A stretch of DNA of 18,984 bases. Origin: an uncultured Eubacteriales bacterium (GTDB lineage: Bacteria > Bacillota > Clostridia > Christensenellales > Christensenellaceae). Under the pieces are notes generated by a model. That model searched no databases. It was not told where the DNA came from and saw nothing but the letters and a program-made list of their open reading frames with translations. Both the position numbers and the translations under genes were made by a program. The stretch's first letter is position 1. Each line of letters opens with the position of its first letter. Shown piece after piece: positions 6,959 through 14,862 of this stretch. The stretch spans positions 1 to 18,984 of the forward strand of contig CAJJPW010000019.1 in assembly GCA_905193725.1 (NCBI GenBank), in the 5' to 3' direction.

Positions 6959-7939
6959 CTATTTATTTTCGGTCTGTGCAATGATCTCATCCACATTTTC
7001 CTGAGTAACTAGCACGAAAGGCACCATGATATCATGTTCGGTCTCTTCGCCTTTTGCCCACTGAAGCGCCACGTCAATGGAGGTTTCTCCCTGGGTTTTA
7101 GCATCTTGGAACACCGTGCAAGCAAGTCTCCCATCCTTTACAGCTAGCAGCGCATCTGCAATGGCGTCTACGCCTACTACGATGATCTCATCTTGCCTGC
7201 CGCGTGCCTCTACTGCCTGTAAGGCACCCATTGCCATATCATCGTTTTGGCACAAAATCGCATCAATGTCTGGATATTGGGTGAGCCAGTCCTCTGCCAA
7301 AGTCATCGCTTGATCACGCTGCCAATCGGCGTTTTGTTCTGCCAGCACCTCAATTTCCGTGCCATCTAACAGGCCTTTTTGCACGCCTTCTCTTCTCTCG
7401 TTGGTAGCAGATTGGCCAGCTAGGCCCTGCATAATGCACACTTTGCCTTTGCCACCTAATAGCTCTTTCACATAGTTTCCTTGAATGTAGCCAGCTTCCA
7501 CATCGTCCGACCCCACATAAGCCTGGTAATCTTTGGATTCTGTGGGCAGGTTGCACTCAATGATGGGAATCCCCTTTTCGTTGCAAAGCTCTACTGCTGC
7601 ATCCAGCCCCTTCGAATCGTGTGCATTCAAGATCACTGCATCCACACCCTGGGCTACAAATGTCTCTACTTGAGAGATTTGAGTCGCAATATCAGCAGAG
7701 GCATCTTGCATGATGATCTCCAGCCCCGGAATTTCCTCAGCGTGTTTCTGCATCGCATCTGCAATGTTCTTGGGGAATTCATCTTGCAGGTTCTTCATGG
7801 TGATGCCAATGGTGTAGGTCTCTTCCCCTTCTGCAGGCGCATTGCTATCTTGCGTTGTCGCCTCCGGCTGTTGGGCGCACCCTACTAGCATGAGAGTTAC
7901 CATCATCACACACAGCACAATTGCTAACCATTTTTTCAT
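6959..7939 (-). CDS. Sugar-binding lipoprotein of an ABC transporter (RbsB type)
   Basis: This 326-residue protein has a lipoprotein signal peptide with lipobox LVGC and lipidation at Cys21, a short polar linker, then a type I periplasmic binding fold. Recognisable parts are YTIGITMKNLQDEFPKNI at the start of the fold, VDAVILNAHDSKGLDAAVE, and CQNDDMAMGALQAVE near the second lobe, as in ribose, galactose and related sugar binders. It would sit on the outer face of the membrane and hand its ligand to the permease. The ligand cannot be deduced; aldose, inositol or sugar-acid binders share this fold. AGGAGG lies 9 bases before the ATG. The 87-bp gap before it carries a short inverted repeat (TATTAGC, 5 bp, GCTAATA) at about 7967-7985. 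Confidence 0.93.
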   Translation of the reverse strand: MKKWLAIVLCVMMVTLMLVGCAQQPEATTQDSNAPAEGEETYTIGITMKNLQDEFPKNIADAMQKHAEEIPGLEIIMQDASADIATQISQVETFVAQGVDAVILNAHDSKGLDAAVELCNEKGIPIIECNLPTESKDYQAYVGSDDVEAGYIQGNYVKELLGGKGKVCIMQGLAGQSATNERREGVQKGLLDGTEIEVLAEQNADWQRDQAMTLAEDWLTQYPDIDAILCQNDDMAMGALQAVEARGRQDEIIVVGVDAIADALLAVKDGRLACTVFQDAKTQGETSIDVALQWAKGEETEHDIMVPFVLVTQENVDEIIAQTENK

Positions 7940-8026
7940 TCTTTTTTCCTCCTACTTTATTTTTTATTAGCTATGCGCTAATATTTTCCATAGATTCTCT
8001 TCCGTCTTTCTTCACCTTGCCTATAT

Positions 8027-9004
8027 TTATTTCCTGCCCCGCTTATTGAGCATATCGAACAACACTGCTGCCAAAATGATCACACCTTTACAAATATCCT
8101 GGTAATAGGAGGATACGTTGAGCAGCGTTAAGGCGTTGTTGAGAATGCCGATGACGATAAAGCCCACTACCGTACCGGCAATCGTTCCCACGCCACCAGA
8201 AAGGCTAGTGCCACCGATGACTACGGCAGTAATGGCATCTAACTCATAGCCTTCGCCAATGGCCGGCTGCCCCGAGCTGATTCTAGCCGCTAAGATAATG
8301 CCCGATATCCCAGCAAACAGGCCATTGATGGAATATACCGCGATTCTCTTCCTCTTGACTTTTACTCCAGACATCACTGCAGTGTTGGCATTGCCGCCGA
8401 TGGCGTAAATCTCCCTGCCAAAGGTGGTATGATGCAGCAGTACATAGCTGAAGATGATAAGCACCACCAGTATAATCACCGGAATGGGAATAATCCCTAG
8501 ATGTCCCTGGCCAATCTGCCGAAAGGATTCGGACGATAGAATATAAGGCCGTCCATCCGCATACACCAATCCAAAGCCACGGGCAATGGTCATAGTGGCC
8601 AGCGTCACCACAAAGGGTGGCATGTTAAATCCTGCAATAAATGCTCCATTAATGAGTCCAAAGATTGTGGTCACCGCCAGCGCCGCCAAAATTGCCAACC
8701 ACACCAAGCTCTCATCGATGGTGATAATACTGCCTGCAATCGTCCCCGCTACCGCTACCAACGCGCCCACAGATAAATCAATGCCGTCGCTTATGATGAC
8801 CAATGTCATGCTCAGGGCAATAATTCCATTAATCGATACCTGACGCAGAACGTTTAGTATGTTATCTGCCGTAAAAAACACATTGGATATAATGCTCATC
8901 ACGATGATCATAATTAACATTACAATCAAAAGACCATATTTTCTCAAAAGATTACCCAAATTTTTGTTGCTGGATAGCACAGCTTCTTGTTTTCCCATGT
9001 TCAT
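8027..9004 (-). CDS. Sugar ABC transporter permease (RbsC type)
   Basis: This 325-residue membrane protein has about 8-10 hydrophobic segments and the branched-chain/ribose permease family features: ISDGIDLSVGALVAVAGTI, an NGAFIAGFNMPPFVVTLATM stretch, and GGTSLSGGVGTIAGTVVG near the C-terminus. It forms the channel of the transporter, presumably as a homodimer with the ATPase on its inner face. The first ATG (9004) is preferred over the one two codons on because GGGAGGAG lies 7 bases upstream of it. It begins 2 bp after the ATPase stop, so its ribosome binding site is inside the ATPase gene and translation is likely coupled. Confidence 0.93.
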   Translation of the reverse strand: MNMGKQEAVLSSNKNLGNLLRKYGLLIVMLIMIIVMSIISNVFFTADNILNVLRQVSINGIIALSMTLVIISDGIDLSVGALVAVAGTIAGSIITIDESLVWLAILAALAVTTIFGLINGAFIAGFNMPPFVVTLATMTIARGFGLVYADGRPYILSSESFRQIGQGHLGIIPIPVIILVVLIIFSYVLLHHTTFGREIYAIGGNANTAVMSGVKVKRKRIAVYSINGLFAGISGIILAARISSGQPAIGEGYELDAITAVVIGGTSLSGGVGTIAGTVVGFIVIGILNNALTLLNVSSYYQDICKGVIILAAVLFDMLNKRGRK

Positions 9005-9006
9005 GT

Positions 9007-10506
9007 TTATACTCCTCCCAATGCATAGCGTATAATCGTCTCGGAATCCGCATCATCCCTAGAGCATTCGCCCCGAATACGGCCGCCACTCACAATGATA
9101 ATCCTGTCACTCATCCCCATAATCTCCGGCATCTCTGAGGATATGAGTATGATTGCGATGCCCTGGCTTGCCAAATCGCAGATCATTTTATGGATTTCCG
9201 ATTTCGCCCCTACATCAATTCCTCTGGTCGGTTCATCCAAGATGAGCACTTTGGGGTGGGTGAGCAACCACTTTGCCAAAACCACCTTTTGCTGATTGCC
9301 GCCCGATAGATTCTCCACAAGCTGTTGCGGTCCGCTCATCTTGACGTTGAGGGATTTTGCCATTTCTAGTACTCTCTTTTTTTCCTCTCTCCGATTGATA
9401 ATGCTCCATTTGGATATTTGTTTGAGACTTGCTAGGGAAATGTTCTCCAAAATAGACCGGCATACCACTAAGCCTAGTTCTTTCCTATCCTCGGTAACCA
9501 AGATAACGCCTTCACGAATCGCATCACTGGTGTGTTTAATAGAGAGTTTTTTGCCGCCTAAAAAGATCTCACCTGCATCCAAAGGGTCATATCCCACAAT
9601 AGACTTGACAATTTCACTTCGCCCCGCACCTACCAGGCCAGTAATCCCTAAAATCTCGCCCTTTTTTACTGAAAAACTCACATCCTCAAAGACGCCTTTA
9701 TGCGTAAGCCCTTTCACTTCAAAAATCGTCTCCCCAATGGGTACTTGGTATTTCGGGAAGATGTTATTGAGTTCTCGCCCCACCATCATGGAGATGAGCT
9801 GATCTTTGGTAATCTCACTGGCTTTTTCCTCACCGATAAAACACCCATCTCGAAATACTGTGATTCTATCGCTAATTTGGAAGATTTCATCCATTCTGTG
9901 AGATATGTACACAATGCTGACGCCTTTGCTCTTTAAATTTCGAATCATTCGAAAGAGCACATCCACTTCACTTTCTGATAGTGCAGAAGTGGGCTCATCC
10001 ATGAGAATTATTTTCGATTCTCTTGACACAGCTTTTACGATTTCCACCATCTGCATCTGTGCTACACTCAAATCCCGTAGCAACGTCTGAGGAGAAAACA
10101 TTTCGCCAATCTCTAACTCCTCAAACAGCTTTTTCGTCTGTTCAAATTGCCTTTTCCTGTCAATAAATGGCGTGTGTTTATATTTCATTTGCCTTCCTAT
10201 AAATAGGTTATCCGCCACCGTCATATCGAGAATTGGGCTTAATTCCTGGTGAATCATGCAAATACCTGCATCCAAAGACTCCTTAGGGCTATTTACCTTT
10301 AGGGGTTTTCCTTCAAAGAAAATTTCGCCACTGTCCTTTTTATTGAGGCCTATCAAAATTTTCATCAAAGTGGATTTACCTGCACCGTTTTCACCCATAA
10401 GTGCGTGCACTTCCCCCTTGCGCACTGTAAAATTCACATTTTTTAGCGCCTGTACGCCCGGGAAAGATTTCGACACTCCCTTGACTTCCAACAAAACATC
10501 ATTCAT
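9007..10506 (-). CDS. Sugar ABC transporter ATPase with two ABC domains (RbsA/MglA type)
   Basis: This 499-residue protein carries two tandem ABC domains. The first has Walker A GENGAGKST (residues 38-46), signature LSVAQMQMVEI and Walker B ILMDEPTSAL. The second has a degenerate P-loop GLVGAGRSEIV, a good signature LSGGNQQKVVLA and Walker B LILDEPTRGID. A weak first signature and an altered second Walker A are normal for the RbsA/MglA/XylG group. It powers import of a monosaccharide through the adjacent permease. It is first in the operon, about 95 bp behind a near-consensus promoter and its operator. AAAGGAG lies 7 bases before the ATG. Confidence 0.95.
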   Translation of the reverse strand: MNDVLLEVKGVSKSFPGVQALKNVNFTVRKGEVHALMGENGAGKSTLMKILIGLNKKDSGEIFFEGKPLKVNSPKESLDAGICMIHQELSPILDMTVADNLFIGRQMKYKHTPFIDRKRQFEQTKKLFEELEIGEMFSPQTLLRDLSVAQMQMVEIVKAVSRESKIILMDEPTSALSESEVDVLFRMIRNLKSKGVSIVYISHRMDEIFQISDRITVFRDGCFIGEEKASEITKDQLISMMVGRELNNIFPKYQVPIGETIFEVKGLTHKGVFEDVSFSVKKGEILGITGLVGAGRSEIVKSIVGYDPLDAGEIFLGGKKLSIKHTSDAIREGVILVTEDRKELGLVVCRSILENISLASLKQISKWSIINRREEKKRVLEMAKSLNVKMSGPQQLVENLSGGNQQKVVLAKWLLTHPKVLILDEPTRGIDVGAKSEIHKMICDLASQGIAIILISSEMPEIMGMSDRIIIVSGGRIRGECSRDDADSETIIRYALGGV

Positions 10507-10601
10507 CTGATCGCTCCTTTAATTATCAGTTTCCATTTGTTTTGAGTATTTTGTTTTACGAATTCCTTGGATGTTACTAGTGAGATTTTAGCTAAAAATT
10601 T

Positions 10602-10617
10602 ACTATAACGTTATAGT
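10602..10617. promoter_or_regulatory. LacI-type operator at the sugar operon start site
   Basis: ACTATAACGTTATAGT is a perfect 16-bp palindrome with a central CG, and two further matching base pairs lie beyond one mismatch on each side. It begins 3 bp downstream of the -10 box, so it covers the transcription start. Central-CG palindromes are the usual operators of LacI-family proteins. Binding here would repress the operon. Confidence 0.85.
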
Positions 10618-10620
10618 TAA

Positions 10621-10649
10621 ATAATATGCTAATATTTTCATTATGTCAA
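10621..10649 (-). promoter_or_regulatory. Promoter of the sugar ABC operon
   Basis: On the minus strand a perfect TTGACA -35 box (10644-10649), a 17-bp spacer and TATTAT -10 box (10621-10626) are followed at once by the palindromic operator. Confidence 0.88.
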
Positions 10650-10740
10650 TACTTTTTTTAAAATTTTTAGAACATTTCTATTATATTTACGTTTTTTCCG
10701 GCTTTTAGCCCATATTTCGCTTACTCTTTTTCGAATATTT

Positions 10741-10756
10741 ACTATAACGTTAAAGC
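10741..10756. promoter_or_regulatory. Second, imperfect LacI-type operator
   Basis: ACTATAACGTTAAAGC matches 14 of 16 bases of the perfect palindrome at 10602-10617, including the full left half and the central CG. Its centre lies 139 bp upstream of the main operator, a distance compatible with looping by a tetramer or with an independent site. Confidence 0.6.
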
Positions 10757-10966
10757 AAATATCCTGCTCTTCTACATTTTATTCCATTAACCTTTGATGG
10801 CCTCCACTCTTTCATCCGCATTGTCCTTTGGTCGGTATCAAGCTACTCTTTTTACATTCATTGAAGTACTAATTACCCGGCATCATCACAGTGCAATCAT
10901 CTCACACAAATTGTAGTTTTTATCGCATTTTTTCGCTTATTCTTTACAATCCCCCATCTTTTAGTC
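10757..10966. other. AT-rich spacer without a recognisable gene
   Basis: The stretch between the upstream operator and the terminator array has no supported gene. On the minus strand, about 10790-10840 reads a short tail ending ERVEAIKG-stop with an in-frame stop just before it. That could be a decayed gene end but is too short to call. Confidence 0.5.
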
Positions 10967-11007
10967 AAAAAAATATCACAACTCCCTTTTTGTGAATTGC
11001 GATATTT
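10967..11007 (-). terminator. Distal terminator of the tRNA-Val trailer repeat
   Basis: On the minus strand AAATATCGCAA pairs with TTGTGATATTT (one G-U pair) around a loop, followed by a run of T. It is the second copy of a duplicated trailer unit. Confidence 0.75.
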
Positions 11008-11023
11008 CCTCGGGCCGTCGCCC
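10992..11023 (-). repeat. Direct repeat, copy 2 (distal) of the tRNA trailer
   Basis: A 32-bp unit matching 11086-11117 at 30 of 32 bases. On the minus strand it holds the small hairpin sequence GGGCGACGGCCC, then the 5' arm of a terminator. Confidence 0.85.
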
Positions 11024-11063
11024 ATAGTGTAAACTGCCAATATGGATGTTTCCTTTCGGGCAT

Positions 11064-11100
11064 AAAAATACCGCAACCCATCAACGTGAATTGCGATATT
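11064..11100 (-). terminator. Proximal terminator of tRNA-Val
   Basis: On the minus strand AATATCGCAA pairs with TTGCGGTATT (one G-U pair), followed by a short T run. It begins about 19 bp past the tRNA 3' end. Confidence 0.75.
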
Positions 11101-11117
11101 CGCTCGGGCCGTCGCCC
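11086..11117 (-). repeat. Direct repeat, copy 1 (proximal) of the tRNA trailer
   Basis: Copy adjoining the tRNA 3' end, spaced 94 bp from its partner at 10992-11023. The hairpin CGGGC-GACG-GCCCG lies immediately after the encoded CCA. Confidence 0.85.
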
Positions 11118-11118
11118 G

Positions 11119-11194
11119 TGGTGGGAGCAACAGGGCTCGAACCTGTGACCCCCTGCTTGTAAGGCAGGTGCTCTCCCAGCTGAGCTATGCTCCC
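11119..11194 (-). tRNA. tRNA-Val (anticodon TAC)
   Basis: The 76-base minus-strand sequence folds as a full cloverleaf. The acceptor stem is GGGAGCA with TGCTCCC, the D arm is GCTCAGCTGGGAGAGC, and the anticodon stem CCTGC/GCAGG holds loop CTTACAA with anticodon TAC, which reads GUA (Val). The T arm ACAGG-TTCGAGC-CCTGT is canonical and the 3' CCA is encoded. It has its own promoter at 11222-11250 and terminators downstream. Confidence 0.97.
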
Positions 11195-11221
11195 ATCCAT
11201 ATTCTTTTACAGTGCTCTTCT

Positions 11222-11250
11222 ATTTTAGCGTGTTTTTCCCCAGTTGTCAA
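11222..11250 (-). promoter_or_regulatory. Promoter of tRNA-Val
   Basis: A perfect TTGACA (11245-11250), a 17-bp spacer and TAAAAT (11222-11227) on the minus strand, 27 bp upstream of the tRNA 5' end. Confidence 0.85.
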
Positions 11251-11291
11251 TGGTTTTGCCTGTAACCATGTCTCCACAGAGAAATTTCAAG

Positions 11292-11327
11292 AAAGCCAGC
11301 AGATCCGATCTCTCCACTGGCTTTTTA
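11292..11327. terminator. Terminator of the his operon
   Basis: AAAGCCAG (11292-11299) pairs with CTGGCTTT (11317-11324). It lies just past the hisIE stop. The T run is best on the plus strand; on the minus strand it is shorter (CTTTCTT), so termination there may be partial. Confidence 0.65.
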
Positions 11328-11333
11328 TATTTC

Positions 11334-11948
11334 CTATCTTCTGGACTTGAGCTCTTCAAAAATAGCAGCTGGCCGCAACTCTCGCTGCTTGAGCAGTACC
11401 AGCAGATGGTATAAGAGATCTGCCGCCTCGTACTGCAATTCCTTTACATCGGGGTTTTTAGCGGCAATGACCACTTCTGTGGCCTCCTCCCCAACCTTTT
11501 TGAGTGTCTTATCAATTCCCTTATCAAAAAGATAGTTGGTATAAGAACCCGGCTGAGGATTTTCCTTGCGATCTTCTATGACCGCAAAGAGCTCATTGAG
11601 AATCTCCGCTGTAGCAGGCTGGCTTTCCTTTTGCATAAGGTTAGTATAAAAGCAACTTTGATTTCCCGTGTGGCAGGCTGGCCCTGTCTGTGCTACCTGA
11701 GCCAGCAATGTATCTCTGTCGCAATCCACCTCTATGCTGACGATCTTCTGCACGTGTCCAGAGGTCTCTCCCTTTTTCCAGAGCTGCTTTCTGCTTCTGG
11801 AATAATAATGCATGTATCCTGTCTGCTCACACAGTTTGAGAGATTCCTCATTGACGTAAGCTAGCATCAATACCTGTCCTGTATACGCGTCCTGTACAAT
11901 ACAGGGCATCAGCCCATGCGCATTAAATTTTAATTCCATATCCTTCAT
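11334..11948 (-). CDS. hisIE: Bifunctional phosphoribosyl-AMP cyclohydrolase / phosphoribosyl-ATP pyrophosphatase
   Basis: This 204-residue fusion catalyses steps 2 and 3 of histidine synthesis. The N-terminal cyclohydrolase, residues 1 to about 112, has MLAYVNEESL, YYSRSRKQLWKKGETSGHVQ and the metal-binding VDCDRDTLL and ACHTGNQSCFY cysteines and aspartates. The C-terminal pyrophosphatase, about 115-204, has KKVGEEATEVVIAAK and EAADLLYHLLVLL. It is last in the operon, separated from hisF by 154 bp of non-coding sequence, an unusually wide gap for this operon. The start at 11948 has AAGGGG 6 bases upstream; a second ATG three codons in also has a fair site. Confidence 0.95.
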   Translation of the reverse strand: MKDMELKFNAHGLMPCIVQDAYTGQVLMLAYVNEESLKLCEQTGYMHYYSRSRKQLWKKGETSGHVQKIVSIEVDCDRDTLLAQVAQTGPACHTGNQSCFYTNLMQKESQPATAEILNELFAVIEDRKENPQPGSYTNYLFDKGIDKTLKKVGEEATEVVIAAKNPDVKELQYEAADLLYHLLVLLKQRELRPAAIFEELKSRR

Positions 11949-12012
11949 ATGCTTCCCCTTATCTAAACTGTCACAATTTTTATGGAATGGATTTTGTCCT
12001 TCCCTTTTTTCT

Positions 12013-12049
12013 CAGGGTTTCTACTGGCGATTTCTCGCAAAGATCCCTG
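12013..12049 (-). ncRNA. Possible structured RNA element in the hisF-hisIE spacer
   Basis: On the minus strand an outer CAGGG/CCCTG pair encloses an inner GCGA-GAAA-TCGC hairpin whose loop is a GNRA tetraloop. The outer arms are at 12045-12049 and 12013-12017, the inner stem at 12027-12038. It could be an RNA stabiliser, processing site or intra-operon attenuator. Evidence is the predicted pairing only. Confidence 0.3.
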
Positions 12050-12102
12050 GATTTTCACCTGTTAAACTTTCTTCATTGCCGTGAGGCTTTTTCGCCCTCA
12101 GC

Positions 12103-12861
12103 TTATAGCCGCACTGGAATATTTTGCGATTTCAAATACTGCTTTAATTCCAAAATGGAGATCTCATTGTAGTGAAACAGTGATGCCGCTAATACCGCAC
12201 TGGCATCTGCTTGCTGTATGACATCTCGAAAATGTTCTAACTTTCCCGCTCCACCGGAGGCGATGACTGGAATATGCAGTTCACTCGTTATGGCCCGGGT
12301 CAGCTCAATATCATACCCCGCTTTGGTGCCATCAGCATCCATGCTGGTGAGCAAAATCTCTCCCGCCCCCAGTTCCTGTGCCTGTTTTGCCCAAGCAATA
12401 GCGTCTTTTCCCGTGTTCACCCTTCCGCCATTTAAATACACTTCGTACTTTCCTTCTGCGGTTCGCTTGGCGTCAATGGCCACTACTATGCACTGGTTTC
12501 CAAACCGCTTGGCCCCTTCGCTAATTAGGCTAGGGTCTAAAATGGCAGCGGAATTGATAGATATCTTATCCGCGCCCGTTTTAAGCAAAGTGCGCATGTC
12601 ATCCACACTGCGAATTCCCCCACCTACTGTGAGGGGAATGAATACCTGCTCAGAGGTCTTCTGTACCACATCCAGCATGATATTTCGCTTGTGTGCAGAG
12701 GCCGTGATATCTAAAAATACGATCTCGTCTGCTCCTTGCTCGTTATAGGCTTTGGCAATCTCTACAGGATCTCCTGCATCCTGTAGATTGACAAAGTTAA
12801 CGCCCTTAACCACCCTGCCTGCATGCACATCCAGACAGGGAATAATGCGATGTGTTAACAT
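12103..12861 (-). CDS. hisF: Imidazole glycerol phosphate synthase, cyclase subunit
   Basis: This 252-residue (beta-alpha)8 barrel has the family opening [12 protein letters not shown] and the two catalytic aspartates, Asp11 and Asp130 (VVAIDAK). The phosphate-binding glycine loops TVGGGIRS and IASGGAGK are present. It takes ammonia from HisH and closes the imidazole ring of IGP, releasing AICAR. It starts 7 bp after the hisA stop. An AGGAGG lies only 3 bases before the ATG, an unusually tight spacing, but the protein start matches the family exactly. Confidence 0.97.
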   Translation of the reverse strand: MLTHRIIPCLDVHAGRVVKGVNFVNLQDAGDPVEIAKAYNEQGADEIVFLDITASAHKRNIMLDVVQKTSEQVFIPLTVGGGIRSVDDMRTLLKTGADKISINSAAILDPSLISEGAKRFGNQCIVVAIDAKRTAEGKYEVYLNGGRVNTGKDAIAWAKQAQELGAGEILLTSMDADGTKAGYDIELTRAITSELHIPVIASGGAGKLEHFRDVIQQADASAVLAASLFHYNEISILELKQYLKSQNIPVRL

Positions 12862-12868
12862 AAGCCTC

Positions 12869-13582
12869 CTACTTTCTGTTTTCCAACGCCTCTTTAAAGT
12901 CCAGCGTTCCCTCGTAAATAGACCGGCCCAAAATCACACCACAGGCCCCTGTATTCTTAATAGCCTCTAAGTCTTTTAAATCTTTCACGCCACCAGAGGC
13001 GATGATGTTCATCCAAGTCTTTTTCACTAGTCGCTCAATCCATTCGATATTTGGCCCACTGAGCATGCCATCTCTTAAGGTATCCGTGTAGATAATCGTG
13101 TCTATACCCATGTTGTGCATCTGCAGTGCCAAATCCACTGCATCTACATCCGTCTCTTCTACCCAGCCCTTGGTAACGACTTTGCCATTTTTCGCATCAA
13201 TACCTACAGCAATTCTATCGCCAAATTTGGATTTCGCCCATTTGAGCAGCTCGATGTTTTCCACTGCTGCAGTGCCAATGACCACCCGAGAAACGCCTAC
13301 TTCTTGAAGCCGTTCCGTGATATCCTCCTGGGTTCTAATGCCACCGCCCATTTGGACAGGAATTTTTACCGATCTGACGATTTTTCTTACCGTCTCTTTA
13401 TTTTCAAATACGCCGGAAAACGCCGCGTTTAAGTCTACAATATGAAGGTAATTGGCTCCCATGTTCTGCCATTTGAGCGCCATTTCCACTGGATCTCCAT
13501 AATCAGTAAATTGATCCTTTTTTCCCTGTATCAGCCTGACACATCTTCCATCTAAAATATCAATTGCTGGATAAATTTTCAT
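12869..13582 (-). CDS. hisA: ProFAR isomerase (phosphoribosylformimino-AICAR-P isomerase)
   Basis: This 237-residue (beta-alpha)8 barrel is a sister of HisF. It has [17 protein letters not shown] with catalytic Asp8, VQMGGGIRT for phosphate binding, Asp129 in VGIDAK, and IASGGVKDL. It opens the ribose ring of ProFAR to give PRFAR. The start codon overlaps the hisH stop by 4 bp (ATGA), which implies coupled translation, and GGAGG lies 9 bases upstream within hisH. Confidence 0.97.
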   Translation of the reverse strand: MKIYPAIDILDGRCVRLIQGKKDQFTDYGDPVEMALKWQNMGANYLHIVDLNAAFSGVFENKETVRKIVRSVKIPVQMGGGIRTQEDITERLQEVGVSRVVIGTAAVENIELLKWAKSKFGDRIAVGIDAKNGKVVTKGWVEETDVDAVDLALQMHNMGIDTIIYTDTLRDGMLSGPNIEWIERLVKKTWMNIIASGGVKDLKDLEAIKNTGACGVILGRSIYEGTLDFKEALENRK

Positions 13583-14187
13583 GATTTTATACCTCCAAAT
13601 TTATATAACATCGCAAGCCCGGTTTTCCCACTTTTCTCTGGATGAAACTGCAGGCCATACATTTGGTCCCTGTTTACCGCGCACACAAATGGATATCCGT
13701 AATTGGCTCTGGCAATCACGGATTCCTCCGGTACTTTGCTGGCATGAAACGAATGGACAAAATAGACGTACTGTTCTTGTTCTTCCTTGCAAAACAGTGC
13801 GTTATCTTTTATGCTCTCCAAATTGTTAAAACCGATGTGTGGAATTTTCAGCCCTTCTTTGTGAAATAAAACCACTTCTCCTGGAATCAGCCCCAAGCAC
13901 TCATGCTGGCCCTTTTCCATACTCTGTTCAAACATCAGCTGCATCCCTAGGCAAATGCCTAGAAACGGTTTCCCTTTGGCCGTTTCTTTTAAAATCACGT
14001 CAAAAAGGCCCGTTTCCCTGAGCTGATGCAATGCATCTCCGGCTGCGCCCACGCCCGGTAGCACAATATGACTTGCATCCTCTATTTTTTTGCGGTCATC
14101 TGTGATAATTGCATCGTATCCCACAAACTCAAAGGCCTTTTGGACACTTCGCAAATTTCCCATTTTATAATCGATAATTGCTATCAT
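13579..14187 (-). CDS. hisH: Imidazole glycerol phosphate synthase, glutaminase subunit
   Basis: This 202-residue class I glutamine amidotransferase has nucleophile Cys79 in FLGICLGMQ, and His182 and Glu184 in LQFHPEKSG. The family opening IIDYKMGNLRSV and the PGVGAAGDA loop are present. It supplies ammonia to HisF. It begins 5 bp after hisB, with AAAGGAG inside the hisB 3' end, about 13 bases from the ATG, a rather long spacing. Confidence 0.97.
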   Translation of the reverse strand: MIAIIDYKMGNLRSVQKAFEFVGYDAIITDDRKKIEDASHIVLPGVGAAGDALHQLRETGLFDVILKETAKGKPFLGICLGMQLMFEQSMEKGQHECLGLIPGEVVLFHKEGLKIPHIGFNNLESIKDNALFCKEEQEQYVYFVHSFHASKVPEESVIARANYGYPFVCAVNRDQMYGLQFHPEKSGKTGLAMLYKFGGIKS

Positions 14188-14192
14188 TCTAT

Positions 14193-14777
14193 CTATAGAA
14201 CTCCTTTGGTGGAAAGCACTCCTTGAATTCGCCGGTCATATGTGGTAGCCATGTCCAACGCTTTTGCCAGCGCTTTAAAGACACCTTCAATAATATGATG
14301 GGTATTTTTGCCGTAAATCAGATTCACATGGAGGGTGATCTTTGCATTCATGGCGAACGCCCTTAAAAATTCCTCCAATAGCCCTGCGTCAAAATCCCCT
14401 GTCTTCTGCTCCTGAAATTCCACCTGGTATGCTAAAAACGGCCGGCCGCTGATATCCAGCGCCACTTCTATGAGCGCCTCATCCATGGGCAATCGCAAAA
14501 AACCATAGCGGCGGATTCCCGCTTTATCTCCCAGTGCTTTGTCAAAGGCCTGACCAAGGACGATACCCACATCTTCTACTGTGTGGTGCGCATCCACCCA
14601 AGTATCTCCATTGCAAGTTAAATCCAAGTCCATTAGGCCATGTCGGGCAAACAAAGTGAGCATGTGGTCAAAAAATCCCACACCTGTCTCTATACTGCTG
14701 GCGCCCTCGCCGTCTAAATTCAGATGTAAATCAATATCCGTCTCTGCCGTTTTTCGCGTCAAACTGGTACTTCTCAT
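14193..14777 (-). CDS. hisB: Imidazoleglycerol-phosphate dehydratase (monofunctional)
   Basis: This 194-residue enzyme has duplicated metal-binding halves: GFFDHM (residues 34-39) and DAHHTVED (62-69) in the first, and THHIIEG (about 159-165) in the second. It dehydrates IGP to imidazole acetol phosphate using two manganese ions. There is no histidinol-phosphatase domain, as expected outside enterobacteria. The start at 14777 gives the typical MRSTSLTRKTAET opening. A 155-bp spacer with a hairpin separates it from hisD upstream. Confidence 0.97.
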   Translation of the reverse strand: MRSTSLTRKTAETDIDLHLNLDGEGASSIETGVGFFDHMLTLFARHGLMDLDLTCNGDTWVDAHHTVEDVGIVLGQAFDKALGDKAGIRRYGFLRLPMDEALIEVALDISGRPFLAYQVEFQEQKTGDFDAGLLEEFLRAFAMNAKITLHVNLIYGKNTHHIIEGVFKALAKALDMATTYDRRIQGVLSTKGVL

Positions 14778-14829
14778 CTTTTGTCTGCTTTCCTTTCCGG
14801 TCTCTGCCTTGTTATCCCTATCTCAACAT

Positions 14830-14862
14830 TTAGAAAAGGGCATTTCTTTCCCCATTTTCTAA
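14830..14862. other. Hairpin in the hisD-hisB spacer
   Basis: TTAGAAAAGGG (14830-14840) pairs with CCC-A-TTTTCTAA (14851-14862), eleven base pairs with one bulge. There is no T run after it on the minus strand, so it is more likely a stability or processing structure than a terminator. Confidence 0.45.

Noticed and set aside
10788..10860. Short minus-strand reading tail ending ERVEAIKG-stop, possibly a decayed gene end
   Set aside because: Only about 16 codons lie between an in-frame stop and the final stop, and I recognise no family.
10967..11118. CRISPR-like array
   Set aside because: There are only two copies of a 32-bp unit, each part of a tRNA-trailer terminator, and no cas genes are nearby.
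10897..11130. Minus-strand 77-codon frame crossing the tRNA trailer
   Set aside because: It starts in the tRNA 3' end and spans two terminators, so it is not a gene.
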